NCBI RefSeq assembly: GCF_020379485.1
Contig: NC_063439.1
Location: forward strand, 20,956,098 to 21,020,097
Source: Brassica napus
Taxonomy: Eukaryota > Streptophyta > Magnoliopsida > Brassicales > Brassicaceae
Direction: 5' to 3'
Length of the DNA stretch: 64,000 bases
The number at the start of each line of letters is the position of its first letter. Position 1 is the first letter of the stretch. Below the pieces are notes generated by a model, which made no database searches, was not told the DNA's origin, and saw only the letters and a program-made list of their open reading frames with translations. Of the stretch, positions 23,463 through 33,872 are shown one piece after another. The position numbers were made by a program, and so were the translations under genes.

Positions 23463-23777
23463 AATAGAAATTTGTTACCATTTTTGGTTTCCGTAAATAC
23501 TATATATTTAGACTAATTAATTAACTAACAAGTACGTATAACCTTTTGTTGAATGTTTTCTTGCACGTTCACTCCGACTTCTTTCTTTTTGAGGGGTCAA
23601 ATAGAACTTTCTTGCCATGAAGCTATAGAAGCTTTGAGTTTCTTATGGAACAAACTTCGTTAACTATTGGAATCTTACTCAAATTATTTCTGAACCCTAT
23701 TCAAAAATATTAACTGTATAATTTAAACAAACAATGATGTAGTTTTTAAAGTTAATAATTTCATATATATAATATAT
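23463..23777. other. Inter-GRAM DNA, left part of triplicated unit 1
   Basis: Non-coding DNA homologous to 29820-30600 and 41750-42400. It carries the shared phrase actttcttgccatgaagct, present once here and three times in unit 2. Confidence 0.55.
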
Positions 23778-24268
23778 TGTTGGTATGTGATCTAAACTTA
23801 TATTTATTGAGCATTGTAACTTAGGTGGTTAAATCTGTTATCTAGGTTAGTTAGGAGTCGGTTAGACCGGTTAGAGTTTGTTTAGCTGGTTTAACACTTA
23901 CTTTCTTGTTAGGCTTGTAACCCTTTGGTTCATATAAAAAAGGGATTAGATAAAAGAGAGTAAGCTAGACTCATTGCGAAACAGAATCAGAGAAATAGAG
24001 AGAGACTACGGATATTCCTTGTTCATCACCATCTCCGATTTGCGAGTGGTGTCCTTTGTTCTAGTGGATTTGCTAGACTGAGTCTGGCTCCAGGGATTAG
24101 TTTTCCATATCAGAGAGATATCCTGAATTATCAATCTTGTGTTTCTCTATTGCTTTCTTGTCTTTATTAGATCGGTTTGATCTTGAGTGATTGTGAGGTT
24201 AGAGAGTATGATTTGATTCCATGTTAACCGAGGATCGATTCACCTCGAATTGATTCAGTGAGTTCTCA
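23778..24268. mobile_element. Likely solo LTR (Copia-type, about 490 bp)
   Basis: The sequence starts TGTTGGTATGTGATC and ends near CA at 24267-24268. It is absent from the homologous positions in the other units (near 30590 and 42330). A TATA-like catataaaaaaggg precedes a purine-rich leader-like stretch, as in U3/R regions. The right edge merges into an (AT)11 microsatellite, so the target duplication cannot be confirmed. Confidence 0.55.
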
Positions 24269-24290
24269 ATATATATATATATATATATAT
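24269..24290. repeat. (AT)11 microsatellite
   Basis: Eleven AT dinucleotides directly at the right edge of the presumed solo LTR. Confidence 0.9.
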
Positions 24291-24707
24291 GTTTACCATT
24301 TTTTATAAAAAAAAATTGCAAGTCCAAAACTTAGAAATATATCTAGAATCTTAAAATTTTACTTATACATTTATTTTTAAATTTAATTTTTAGAAGTTTA
24401 ATTTGTTCGACCACTCCAATTATACATGTTAAAAACGTCCTTGTTATTAGGAATGGGAATGGCTATTAAATATTGATTTCACATTGGAGCTCAACGCATC
24501 ATTGTGGATTAAGGAAAATAGATGATGCAAGTAAATATATTCAATCTCATGCTCTTGTCAACAATGAATATAAATAACAAAAGGAGAGTTATAAAAGAGT
24601 TTGTACAATATTGTCTGAATTTTCTAGGCTCTATCCTAATTAACATTCTTGGAATGAAAAATATGTTAAATTAGAAATGAAATATTTCCTCTTCAACCTT
24701 CGGCTTG
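24291..24707. other. GRAM2 3' flank
   Basis: Non-coding and homologous to 30600-31017 and to 44633-44702 plus 49483-49660. It preserves the intact target site (gatgatgcaagtaaa, near 24520) that a Helitron occupies in the unit of GRAM4. Confidence 0.7.
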
Positions 24708-25348
24708 TTATTGCTCGAGAGAAAGCGCTTGCTCAAGACAATTGAATGCTTTCTGGTAGCTCATGAAGCCCATGAACCAGAAGTCAAAATTATCGACCGT
24801 GACTACTTCAATGTATTTTTTAGATGGTTTCTTTGTGTTCAGACTCTGGTTCACTCCCTTGATTTTGCACAAAGGGATTGACACTTTGTAGTGAACCCTA
24901 GTGAGATCTCCCTGAGGTGAAGCCACTTTGATAGATCTCTCGCTCCAGAAAGCAATCTTCTTTGATGAGATGAGAGTAAACCTGCGATGGGACCTGCCGT
25001 TGTTGATAGGTAACATTGGTAGGCTTTGAAGAGTTTCTCTTCATCGTAGACACTAAAGAGCCTCTTGTAAATCTTCTCTAAGCCTCCCATTTGAATGATC
25101 TTAGCTCCTAGGGATAGCTTTCTCTTGACTGTTTCGGTCAGCTTTGGTCCTAACTTGCTCTGGTCGCTAGATCCGTCCGTGAAGCTATTGGTTCGCTGAA
25201 TCGATTTTTTCTTGCTTTGTTCAGATTTCTTGGAAGGAGATGGGATTTGGACCTTGTTGATGGAAGCTGGGTCAGGTAAGTAACCAGCAGGAGCAGTCTT
25301 GACTGCAGGGAATGCAAGAACTTCTTGGTGGACTGTGCTCAATGTCAT
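24708..25348 (-). pseudogene. GRAM-domain GEM-like protein, copy 2, frameshifted
   Basis: The start at 25348 (MTLSTVHQEVLAFPAVKTAPA) and both ends match the intact copies, but a 1-bp deletion near 24971 breaks the frame inside the GRAM domain. The reading frame then runs out in GLLSSHQRRLL-type sequence, while the correct C-terminal frame (KIAFWSERS to CLEQALSLEQ) resumes separately at 24708-24970. The predicted product lacks half the GRAM domain and the conserved tail. In the correct C-terminal frame, KIAFW replaces the KIAFC of the other copies. The promoter (TATA-like box 25419-25427) and the upstream block at 26090-26275 are retained, so it may still be transcribed. A sequencing error at this base is the alternative. 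Confidence 0.85.
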
Positions 25349-26089
25349 CTTGGAGGATTGAGTAGTGATCTTGAAAGATGGATAGATTGTGAGTGATGAA
25401 ACCTGTGTGGTGAGATGGTTATTTAAAGGGAAAGACAAAGAGACAAGAGGCAGTTGAAACAAAGCTTTGAATCGTTGAGTCTTGAGACCTTTATGGTAAA
25501 GTATGAGTCATGTATGGGTCATCAAGACACACATAAAGCCACTTTCTTGGGGTTAAAGGCAATGAGAAGATCGAGCATATGCTCTATTTTTCTTTATTGT
25601 TTTACAGGAAAAAATAATCATATAGTTAAAAAGATTTTTTTTTGGGTGTAATATAGTATAGTTAAAAAGATACATAAACATATAAATAAATAAAGGGTTT
25701 CAAACTACCAAATCCATGTAAGGACACAACTGGTTAAGTAATATCAAGAACTGGTTAGGTGTTTAAATTTTTGTTTGCGATTTTCAAATATCAAAACAAC
25801 TTCGGAGTGCAATTTTGTTGATCTTCTTCAAATGTCTAGAAACGTTTAATTTTCAATTTAAGAATTCATTCAAATTGATGATGAAAATCACAATTTAAAC
25901 TTATAAAGTTTTGATATTAGAGATGCCATACAAGATTTTTGTAAAGGTTTTTAAAAAGAAAGATGATAACTCGGATTGACGTTAGTCTCCAATAAGCTTT
26001 TTACCTACAAGTTGGCAAAATAGCAAGCTTTTTTTTTTACTTTTCTTTTCTCCTTTTCTAGTCTGATTTTATTTTTTTTCACATATATG
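25349..26089. other. GRAM2 proximal upstream region
   Basis: Promoter-side DNA homologous to 31660-32930 (minus an inserted MITE) and 50303-50985. No coding content. Confidence 0.55.
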
Positions 26090-26275
26090 TATATGGGATA
26101 AGATATGTTTCCTAGTTAACTGGAGCATAAAACAAGATAAAGTAAAATCAGATATTACGTAACACTTTTTAATAGGTTAGAGCAAATGGAGCCATGCAGA
26201 AGGGGGACGTCGTGGCTTTGGAGCTTTTTGCGTTGGCATTGCTACTTTCTGATGCCTTTATCACTTTATTTTATG
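26090..26275 (-). promoter_or_regulatory. Conserved ACGT block upstream of GRAM2
   Basis: It shares gatatgtttcct, attacgtaacac, catgcagaagg (26193-26203), a gacgtcgtgg ACGT core (26206-26215) and gcgttggcattg with the other blocks, 0.75-0.9 kb before the ATG. The RY-type CATGCATG is absent here. Confidence 0.5.
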
Positions 26276-27377
26276 CTATGATAAGAAAGATCGGTTATAA
26301 TTTATATATTTCATATAAAGAAGCATGAAAATAGTAAAATAAAACATACAAAATGTTTCATCAATTCGTCACCCATGTGATATTCACATGGTGTATGTAC
26401 CATATATAGTTAATGAATATATGTGTTTCAAAAAAAAGTTAATGAATATATATTTAATTTATTATTAGAAATATGCATGACGAAACTTAGCGGACATTGT
26501 ATTTAGCTATAGATGATTATAAATACATGAATTTCGGAAAGTATAAAAGGTGAATGATTAGTTAGTTGTTAAGACATATATGATTCGGTAGTTGTTGTTA
26601 ACACTTTTAATTCAAAGAAGGAATATATGTCACAACGACATCTAAGATGCGAACGTATATTTTTATTTGAAGTGGGTAGTGTCGATTCTGCCTAACCGTG
26701 GATAATATTTGATGTCTTATCATAAGAGTAAACTTAATATATTTTTTTCTCATTGTTGAGTCGTTGTATACAATATTTGGACATCAAATGATCGACAGTG
26801 ATATTCTTCGATATTGTATAATTGATTAAAATAGTCAATATTTATGCATTACCTTATCCATCCCATGCATTGATCTTGTATCATGTATATTTTCAACTAT
26901 ATATTTTCAAACCATTCAGTTTCGAGCTTTATAGTCTTCATCATTTTCGGGGTCCATGTCCGTAGTCGGATAAGATATTTTGACTATATAATATACGAGC
27001 AATCGAATATGTATGTCGACAGGTAAACTTGGTGAGGACTGGGGAAATAGTTGATTGGTCAAAGAAAAGATACAAATAGATAAAGGTGAAGAGAAAAAGA
27101 AGATCATAACAGAACATGACGGGTCACGTTCAAATATGCAATTGTTAATATTTTCCGACGTGTGTGTGATGTAATTTGACATTATTAACAAAAGTTTATA
27201 AATTAAAAAATCAAAAGTAAGAAATGTGACGTGAGAGACAATTTGCCTTAACATGAAAGAAATATTTGGTCATTGGAGGATGGTTTCAGGCATTTTTTTC
27301 GGCACGTAAATGTGCCATGCACTCCCGCTTGCGCATTGTCATCTCCACGTAGATATCCTTAATTACAATTTTTTTTT
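26276..27377. other. Intergenic DNA of triplicated unit 1
   Basis: Non-coding DNA strongly similar to 33110-33550 and 51170-53230 (for example atcaattcgtcacccatgtg and tatgtcacaacgacatc). It has no genes. Confidence 0.6.
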
Positions 27378-27612
27378 GAGAAATTCTCTATGTTATATTT
27401 TTTTAATTTATTTTCACAAAATAGTCATTAAACAAAAAAATGACCATAAATATTTTTATTAGAGTGTAAATATACATTTATACCCTAAGAATAATTAATT
27501 TAGAAAAGTTAAGAGGTAAATTTTCTTTAAAAAAAATAAATATGAATTATTTTGGTCATTTTAAAGGGCTATTTTGGTGATAAAAACTTAAAAAGACTAT
27601 TTAAAAGAATTA
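27378..27612. mobile_element. Mutator-like MITE, absent from the sister unit
   Basis: The AT-rich insert has inverted edges containing cacaaaatag and the complement of ctattttggtgataaaaac, typical of a common crucifer MULE-derived MITE. The corresponding site in the GRAM4 unit (near 53220) is uninterrupted. Borders are approximate because both lie in T runs. Confidence 0.5.
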
Positions 27613-28004
27613 CTTTATTTTTTGATAAAAAATATACATTAACAGAAACCAAAAAATTATATATTTATAAGTCTATAACTATATACGTTGAAAAAAGAAG
27701 TCTATAACTATATACACTATATTCCCTTTGTCGTATCATAATTTCATAATCATAACTAAACACTTAACAGAGGTATGTTTCTGTAGTCTTTATAGTGCAA
27801 TTCTTAACATGCGAAACAATATAAAAAATGAATGAGTATTGATAAATAAAAATAAATTTAGCAAAAAAAAATGATCATAAATATTGTTTAAATCCAATAA
27901 TATTTGATATTCATTGCTCTAGATCATTACAGTTGACTCGTCTGGTAAACAGAGTGAACTCATCGTACTTAGCTTTTATCTAATAGTTTATGTTTTACCA
28001 TATT

Positions 28005-28190
28005 ATATACTCAAAATGAAATAACTCAAATGGTGCCATTGAAAAAACGAGTTCATGCGTCTCATTTTTCCAATAAACCTGACCAATTAGTGGGACAAAA
28101 AAGAGAAAATTAACATCGGCATGATGATAATTAAAAGCGTGTCTAGAAACAGAGACAATGCGTGTGAGAGAGGAAAGTGTCATTTCTGGT
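28005..28190 (-). pseudogene. Orphan copy of the DUF639 gene end (stop codon and 3' flank), copy 1
   Basis: This stretch matches 55150-55315, the last codons, stop and 3' flank of the DUF639 gene: tatatactcaaaatg, aactcaaatggt, cgagttcatgcgt and gcgtgtgagagagg recur in order. Homology stops inside the lysine-rich last codons of DUF639 and the sequence then joins the ACGT block at 28205. It is a duplication junction, not a gene. Confidence 0.8.
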
Positions 28191-28204
28191 GGAACATTGG
28201 AAGT

Positions 28205-28357
28205 AATAGAAGATACGATATGTTTCCTGATTAATCGGAACATGCAGGGAACAAGAAAGTATCAAATCAAATATTACGTAACGCTGTATGAAATTTTGTC
28301 ATGCAGAAGGGACGTCGTGTGGCTTTGGAAGCTTTCTCTGTTGGCATTGTGACTTTC
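28205..28357. promoter_or_regulatory. Orphan copy of the ACGT/RY block, unit 2 left border
   Basis: Near-identical to 23250-23462: gaagatacgatatgtttcct, attacgtaacgc, catgcagaagggacgtc. It is cut off by the solo LTR at 28358. It has no GRAM gene directly behind it and marks the start of the second unit of the triplication. Confidence 0.6.
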
Positions 28358-29799
28358 TGATATCACTCAAATTATCATAAAGAGTGTTACTCTCATCAAA
28401 AGAGGTCGAATTATAGTACTTAGAGATCGAATCCACAAAAAACTAGGAAACCGATTAGATCTAATAGTTATATGATTAAGCTAGGCTAATAGGTTTTAAA
28501 GCAGTAAAATAAATATAGCAAACTAGAAAGCAGTAAACAAGATGAACAAGATAATTGTTCAGCTTGGCAAGGGTTGTTTGATGGAAGGATGGTTGTTAGA
28601 TCTAGGGTTTCTATTCAGGTGTTGGAGATTATAATATCTATAGATGCCTAATTGTTGCATGCATGATATGTTAGAGCTCAACCGCTTAACTCAGTGATCA
28701 GCTGTCGCATGTTTCACTGGTTAACAAGCTAGATCTCGTGTCTCAACGGTTAGTATGTTAACACGAAAGAGTGTCGATCGATGGTCCTATTGGGACATCG
28801 ACCGATACACCTTTGCCTACGTCGACCGATAGTCAGTTGAAGACATCGATCGGCGGGTTCTAGCCAGGCCTATGCGCGAGTATGAAATGCCCTATTAAGA
28901 TACTAAATTGGCGGTTAGCCCTCTCTAGCAGTCCTAATATGATATATAGATGTCATGATGGGATAACAAGGGTGCTTGAGTATGCAATCCTATGATCAAG
29001 TTCTATTTAATTACTCTAAAACAAGCAATGAATACAAATCTATCATGAATATCACAACAAGGCAGATCTATAGTTTGGGGCTAATCCCACAAACATATAT
29101 GAACCCTAAACCTAACAGGAGGATCTACTCAGAAATGAAAACAGAAATCATAGATGAATAGATATAAACTGAAATGAAACAGATCAATAAAACCAATGGA
29201 GTTCCAGGAGGACTCTGATAGGAGTTCCTCCCTTCTCTCCTAAGAGAAACAATAGAAAATGAAAGTGTGTAGAAAGCGTGTAGTCGTCAACAATGGCTTA
29301 GAAATAACATAAATAGGATTTCTGGTCGTCCAAGGGCATTCTGGTAATTTGTGGCTTATGGGCTTCACGCAGTCATAAAATATACAAGGCACATAATCTG
29401 GGATCTCCATTGATCGACGCGGCTTCCTCTTCTCGGCAGCTTCCTCTCGCGAGGCAGACTGACCACTCTTCAGTAAAATAGGCATAACTTCCGCTACAGG
29501 ATGCTGATTGACCTGAGACCGGTGGAATTCGAAAGCTAACTCAAAGCTCTATCGTGTGTAAAAATATGGGCTCAATCTAACAGTCAGAAGGTCTTCATCC
29601 ATAGCTAAACATCTGACGCGTCTGTGCAACTCTGCACCTCCAAAGGCTCCAAAAGACTCCAAAATCACCATATTTCTCCTAAACGTCCCTGAACCTGTAA
29701 ATACTCTAAATAGACTCCAAAACATAATAATTGTATCTTAAAACACTTTAAAACACTTATAGACCATGATTAAAAATGGGTAAAATATATGGTCTATCA
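28358..29799. mobile_element. Solo LTR, 1442 bp, probably Gypsy type
   Basis: The insert starts TGATATCACTC, ends GGTCTATCA and is flanked by the perfect 5-bp target duplication CTTTC (28353-28357 and 29800-29804), so it is a complete LTR without internal region. The homologous site in other units (gactttctgatgcc) is uninterrupted. The length and the gatcgatcgg-type phrases inside suggest a large Gypsy LTR; the complement starts TGATAGACCATATA. Confidence 0.8.
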
Positions 29800-29896
29800 C
29801 TTTCTGATGCCTTTATTTCTGTTATTTCATACTAAATTAATAAAAAATTAATTACTATCCTCCGTAAACATTCAGACTAATTAATTAACTAAGAAG

Positions 29897-29940
29897 TACT
29901 CCCTCCGATTTGATTTAATTGTCGTTGTATAAAAAGAATA
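29897..29940. mobile_element. Stowaway-like MITE end fragment
   Basis: TA followed by ctccctccgatttgattta is a typical Stowaway/Mariner terminus. The other end is missing. Units 1 and 3 lack it at the homologous site. Confidence 0.5.
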
Positions 29941-29941
29941 A

Positions 29942-30540
29942 AACTTTCTTGCCATGAGCTTCAGAAGCTTGAGATCAGTTTTGAGTTTCTTCTGTAACAA
30001 TCTTGTTGGTTGACTTTAGGAATCTTATATAGGCCTCAAGAACTTATGGCCATATTTACTCAGTTATTAACAGTGTTTTCTCAAACTAATTCAGAGCTTT
30101 GTTTTAAAAAGTATTATTGGGGGGGGGGGGGGGGGGGGGGGGGTGTGGAGTAAATAAAACTTTCTTGCCATGAAGCTTCAGAAGCTTGAGATCAATTTTG
30201 AGTTTCTTCTGTAACAATCTTGTTGGTTGACTTTAAGAAGGTCTCAAGAATTTATGGCGATATTTACTCAGTTATTAACAGTGTTTTCTCAAACTAATTT
30301 AGAGCTTTGTTTTAAAAAAGTATTATTGGAAGAGAGTGGGGGGGAGGGTGGAGGAGGTAAATAAAATTTTATTGCCATGAAGCTTCAGAAGCTTGAGATC
30401 AGTTTTGAGTTTCTGCTGTAACAATCTTGTTGGTTTACTTTAGGAATCTTATATAGGCCTCAAGAACTTATGGCAATATATACTCAGTTATTAACAGTGT
30501 TTTCTCAAACTAATTCATAACATTGTTTTAAAAAGTATTA
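29942..30540. repeat. Three tandem copies of a 200-bp segment separated by G-rich tracts
   Basis: The segment beginning actttcttgccatgaagct and ending ttttaaaaagtatta occurs at about 29942-30118, 30160-30330 and 30363-30540. The other units have it once. The joints carry a run of 25 G (30119-30143) and a G/A tract (gggggggagggtggaggagg, near 30338). Confidence 0.85.
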
Positions 30541-31017
30541 ATAGTATATTTTAAAAAATTAATAATGTAGTTTTAAAACTTAATAATTTATCTATATATG
30601 TTTGACATTTTTATAAATATTAAAATCCCGAATCTATAAATTCTAAAATCCTATTTATATATTTATTAAAAAAGTTATTTTTCTTTTTAGATTCGGCCTT
30701 GTTCACATGCTAAAAACGTTATTGGTTATTAGAAATGGGAATGGCTATCAAACAGTATTAATTTCACACTGAAACTCAACGCATATCTTGTGGTGAATGC
30801 GATGGGATTGTGAATTAAGAAAAACAGATGATGTCTGTAAATATATTCAGTTTCATGCTCTTGTCAACAATGGATAACAATAACATTAAAGTTTTAATTT
30901 AAAAAAAAAAGAGTTTGTACAATATTGTCTGAATTTTCTAGGCTTGCTCCTAACATTCTTGGATTGAAAAATAGGTTAAATTAGAAATGAAATATTTCCT
31001 CTTCAACCTTCGGCTTG
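30541..31017. other. GRAM3 3' flank
   Basis: Non-coding. It holds an intact counterpart of the Helitron insertion site (acagatgatgtctgtaaat, near 30823-30842) and of the MITE site (ggctatcaaacagtattaa, near 30743) that are occupied in the GRAM4 unit. Confidence 0.7.
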
Positions 31018-31659
31018 TTATTGCTCGAGAGAAAGTGCTTGCTCGAGACAGTTGAATGCTTTCTGATAGTTCATGAAGCCCATGAACCAGAAGTCAAAGT
31101 CATCGACCGTGACTACTTCAATGTACTTGTGAGATGGTTTCTTTGTGTTCATACTCTGGTTCACTCCCTTGATTTTGCACAAGGGGATTGACACTTTGTA
31201 GTGAACCCTAGTGAGATCTCCCTGAGGTGAAGCCACTTTGATAGATCTCTCACTGCAGAAAGCAATCTTCTTTGATGAGATGAAAAGTAAGCCTGCGATG
31301 GGACCTGCGGTTGTTGACAGGTAACATTGGTAGGCTTTGAAGAGTTTCTCTTCATCGTAGACTCTAAAGCGCCTCTTGTAAATCTTCTCTAAGCCTCCCA
31401 TTTGAATGATCTTAGCTCCTAAGGATAGCTTTCTCTTGACTGTTTCGGTCAGCTTTGGCGCTAACTTGTTCTGATCTCTAGCTCCGCTCGTGAAGCTATT
31501 GGTTCGGAGAATCGATTTTTTCTTGCTTTGTTCAGATTTCTTGGAAGGAGGTGGGATTTGGAGGTTGTTGATGGAAGCTGGATCAGGCAAGTAACCTGCC
31601 GGAGAAGTCTTGACTGCTGGGAATGCAAGAACTTGTTGGTGGACTCTGCTCATTTTCAT
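31018..31659 (-). CDS. GRAM-domain GEM-like protein, copy 3
   Basis: Intronless and intact. From the ATG at 31659 it encodes 213 residues (MKMSRVHQQVLAFPAVKTSPA onward). The start was chosen by alignment with the MTLSTVHQQ start of copies 1 and 4; upstream in-frame ATGs would add a His- and Ser-rich stretch from the leader. The GRAM domain (LEKIYKRRFRVYDEEKLFKAY to KIAFCSERS) and the C-terminal tail ending CLEQALSLEQ are complete. It lies in unit 2 of the triplication, with a TATA-like box at 31754-31762 and the conserved block at 32930-33105. A Copia element sits about 1.9 kb upstream. Confidence 0.9.
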   Translation of the reverse strand: MKMSRVHQQVLAFPAVKTSPAGYLPDPASINNLQIPPPSKKSEQSKKKSILRTNSFTSGARDQNKLAPKLTETVKRKLSLGAKIIQMGGLEKIYKRRFRVYDEEKLFKAYQCYLSTTAGPIAGLLFISSKKIAFCSERSIKVASPQGDLTRVHYKVSIPLCKIKGVNQSMNTKKPSHKYIEVVTVDDFDFWFMGFMNYQKAFNCLEQALSLEQ

Positions 31660-31995
31660 GATCTTGGAAGACTGCGTAATGATCTTGAATCTTGATCTTG
31701 AGAGAGAGAGAGATTGAGGGTGATGGTGATGATGAAACTGTGTGGTGGGATGGTTATTTAAAGGGAAAGACAAAGAGACAAGGGGCAGTTAAAACAAAGC
31801 TATGAATCGTTGAGACTCTAGACCTTTGTTGTAAAGGATGAGTCATGTATGGGTCATCAAGACACACATAAAGTCACTTTCTTGGAGTTAAAGGCAAAAA
31901 GAAGATCAAGCATATGCTCTAATTTTCTTTATTATTTTTGAGAAAAATAATAATCATTGTGTTAAAGGAGACATAAATAAAAAAAAAAGCTTTGA
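31660..31995. other. GRAM3 leader and proximal promoter
   Basis: Upstream region with the TATA-like box at 31754-31762 and a (GA)n stretch near 31700. It is homologous to the proximal promoters of copies 2 and 4 and ends at a MITE. Confidence 0.55.
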
Positions 31996-32530
31996 AATAA
32001 CAAACGGAAAATACCCTAGGATAGCACTAAAAAAATTTATATCACAAATATAGATTCTAAAGATCAAAATGTTTCATTAAAGAGGTAAATATACACTTAT
32101 ACCCCTAAGATTAACTAATCTAAACCTTAGGGTTTAGAGTTGACGGGTGGAGATTTGAGATTGTGATTTACAATTTTATAAAATAAAAAATAAATATTAA
32201 AATTTTGAAAATAAAAATTAAATAGTTTCAAAAAGTATTTTCGAATTACAAAAAGAAAATTTGAAAAAAAAATAAAAATAAAATCGAAAAAAAAATTATA
32301 AAAAAGAAAAAATTTATAAAAAAGTTCAAATTTGAAAACATATAATCTAAAACTATAAAAAAATTATTTATTATTTATTTATTATTTATTATTATTATTT
32401 TAATATACCTAGGATATTAGAGTTATTTTACTTATTAAATAAAACATTTTGGTCATTTTCTTCCTAGTGGTCTATTTTTGTGATCAAAACTTGAAAATGA
32501 TCTATTTAGGAGAATTACCCAATAACAAAC
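31996..32530. mobile_element. Mutator-like MITE with 10-bp target duplication
   Basis: The element proper is 32006-32520 (515 bp). It is flanked by the direct repeat aataacaaac (31996-32005 and 32521-32530). Its ends (ggaaaataccctaggatag and, reversed, gggtaattctcctaaatag) are inverted repeats. The same promoter site in copies 2 (near 25700) and 4 (near 50600) reads through without it. It is non-coding and contains one telomere-like agggtttag phrase. Confidence 0.8.
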
Positions 32531-33553
32531 CCATGTAAGGATTCAACTGGTAAATTAAATCTCAAGAACTGGTGGAGTGGTATAGGTTTCTGTTTCTGAT
32601 TCCAAATAAAGATAACTTAGGAGTGCAATTTTATGGTTTATGGATCATCTTAAAACGTATCCTACCCCTTTTCTATTTATGATTTCATTCAAATGGATGA
32701 TCCTTAAATATTAAATCACAATTCAAACTTTTATATTAGAGATGCCCACAAAAATTTGTTTAAAATAATTTTAAAAGAAAAGAAAGATCGATGATAACTC
32801 GGATTGACGTTAGTCCAATAAGCTTTTTTACCTACAAGTTGGCAAAATAGCAAGCTTTTTTACTTTTCTTTTCTCCTTTTCTAGTCTGATTTTATTTTTT
32901 CACATACCTATATATGTAATTATGTATAATAAGATATGTTTCCTAGTTAATTGGAATATGAAACAAGATAAATAAAATCAGGTATGACGTAACACTTTTT
33001 AAATAGGCAAGAGCAAATGGAGCCATGCAGAAGAGGGACGTCGTGGCTTCGGAGCTTTCTGCGTTGGCATTGCTACTTTCTGATGCCTTTATTACTTTAA
33101 TTTCATGCTATGATAAGAAAGATCGGTTATAATTGATTTATTGAGTATTTAGTATATAAAAAGGCAACAAAGAAGCAGAAATATAGTTAAATAGCAACAC
33201 AAAAGGAGATCCATTTGAATTGGATCCACTATATAAAATACATGTTTCATCAATTCATCACCCATGTGATATTCACATGGTGTATGTACCATAAATAGTT
33301 AATGAATATATAATTTAATCATCTATTATTATAAGTATGCGTGATAAAATTTAGTGGACACTGTATTAAGGTATAGATGATAATAAATAGGTACATGAAC
33401 TTCGAAAAGGTGAATCCTGAATTAGTTAGTTGTTAGGACATGAATGATTCGGTAGTTGTAATTAAGACATTTAAATTCAAATAAGGAATATATGTCACAA
33501 CGACATCTAAGATGCGAACATAAATTTTTATTTGGAGTGGGTAGTGTCGATTC
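32531..33553. other. GRAM3 distal upstream DNA with conserved ACGT block
   Basis: Non-coding and homologous to 25690-26700 and 50600-51650. The conserved block is at about 32930-33105 (catgcagaagagggacgtcg). The region is cut at 33553 by the Copia insertion. Confidence 0.6.
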
Positions 33554-33865
33554 TGTTAATCTTTTACCAACCGCTTGTGTTACACAACGATCACAGTGTG
33601 TTACACACGAGTTCGAAAGAAAGAATAAGATAGACGTTTCAGACTTATAAACTTTTCTGAAAATACTTTTGTATTATTGAGATTCGGTAATATGTTTACA
33701 ACAGATGATTGATCTTTATATAGAGATCGAATCAATACAAGTATAAGAGACACAACTCTTTATACTAAAGGACACAACTTGAAGAGTTACAACTCTTTGT
33801 GTAATAACATAAATAACTAACTTATGTAAATGTATCAAGGAGAGATTAGATTATATAGTTTAACA
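33554..33865 (-). repeat. Copia 3' LTR
   Basis: Left copy of the 312-bp LTR; downstream LTR relative to the coding strand. Confidence 0.95.
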
Positions 33866-33872
33866 CTCCTCC

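Noticed and set aside
27995..28243. A small protein gene at 27995-28243 (minus) and its parallel at 41202-41384
   Set aside because: Both are copies of the DUF639 3' flank and read through its untranslated region.
28358..29799. A full-length Gypsy element
   Set aside because: There is no internal region, primer site or polyprotein; TG...CA ends with a perfect 5-bp duplication fit a solo LTR.
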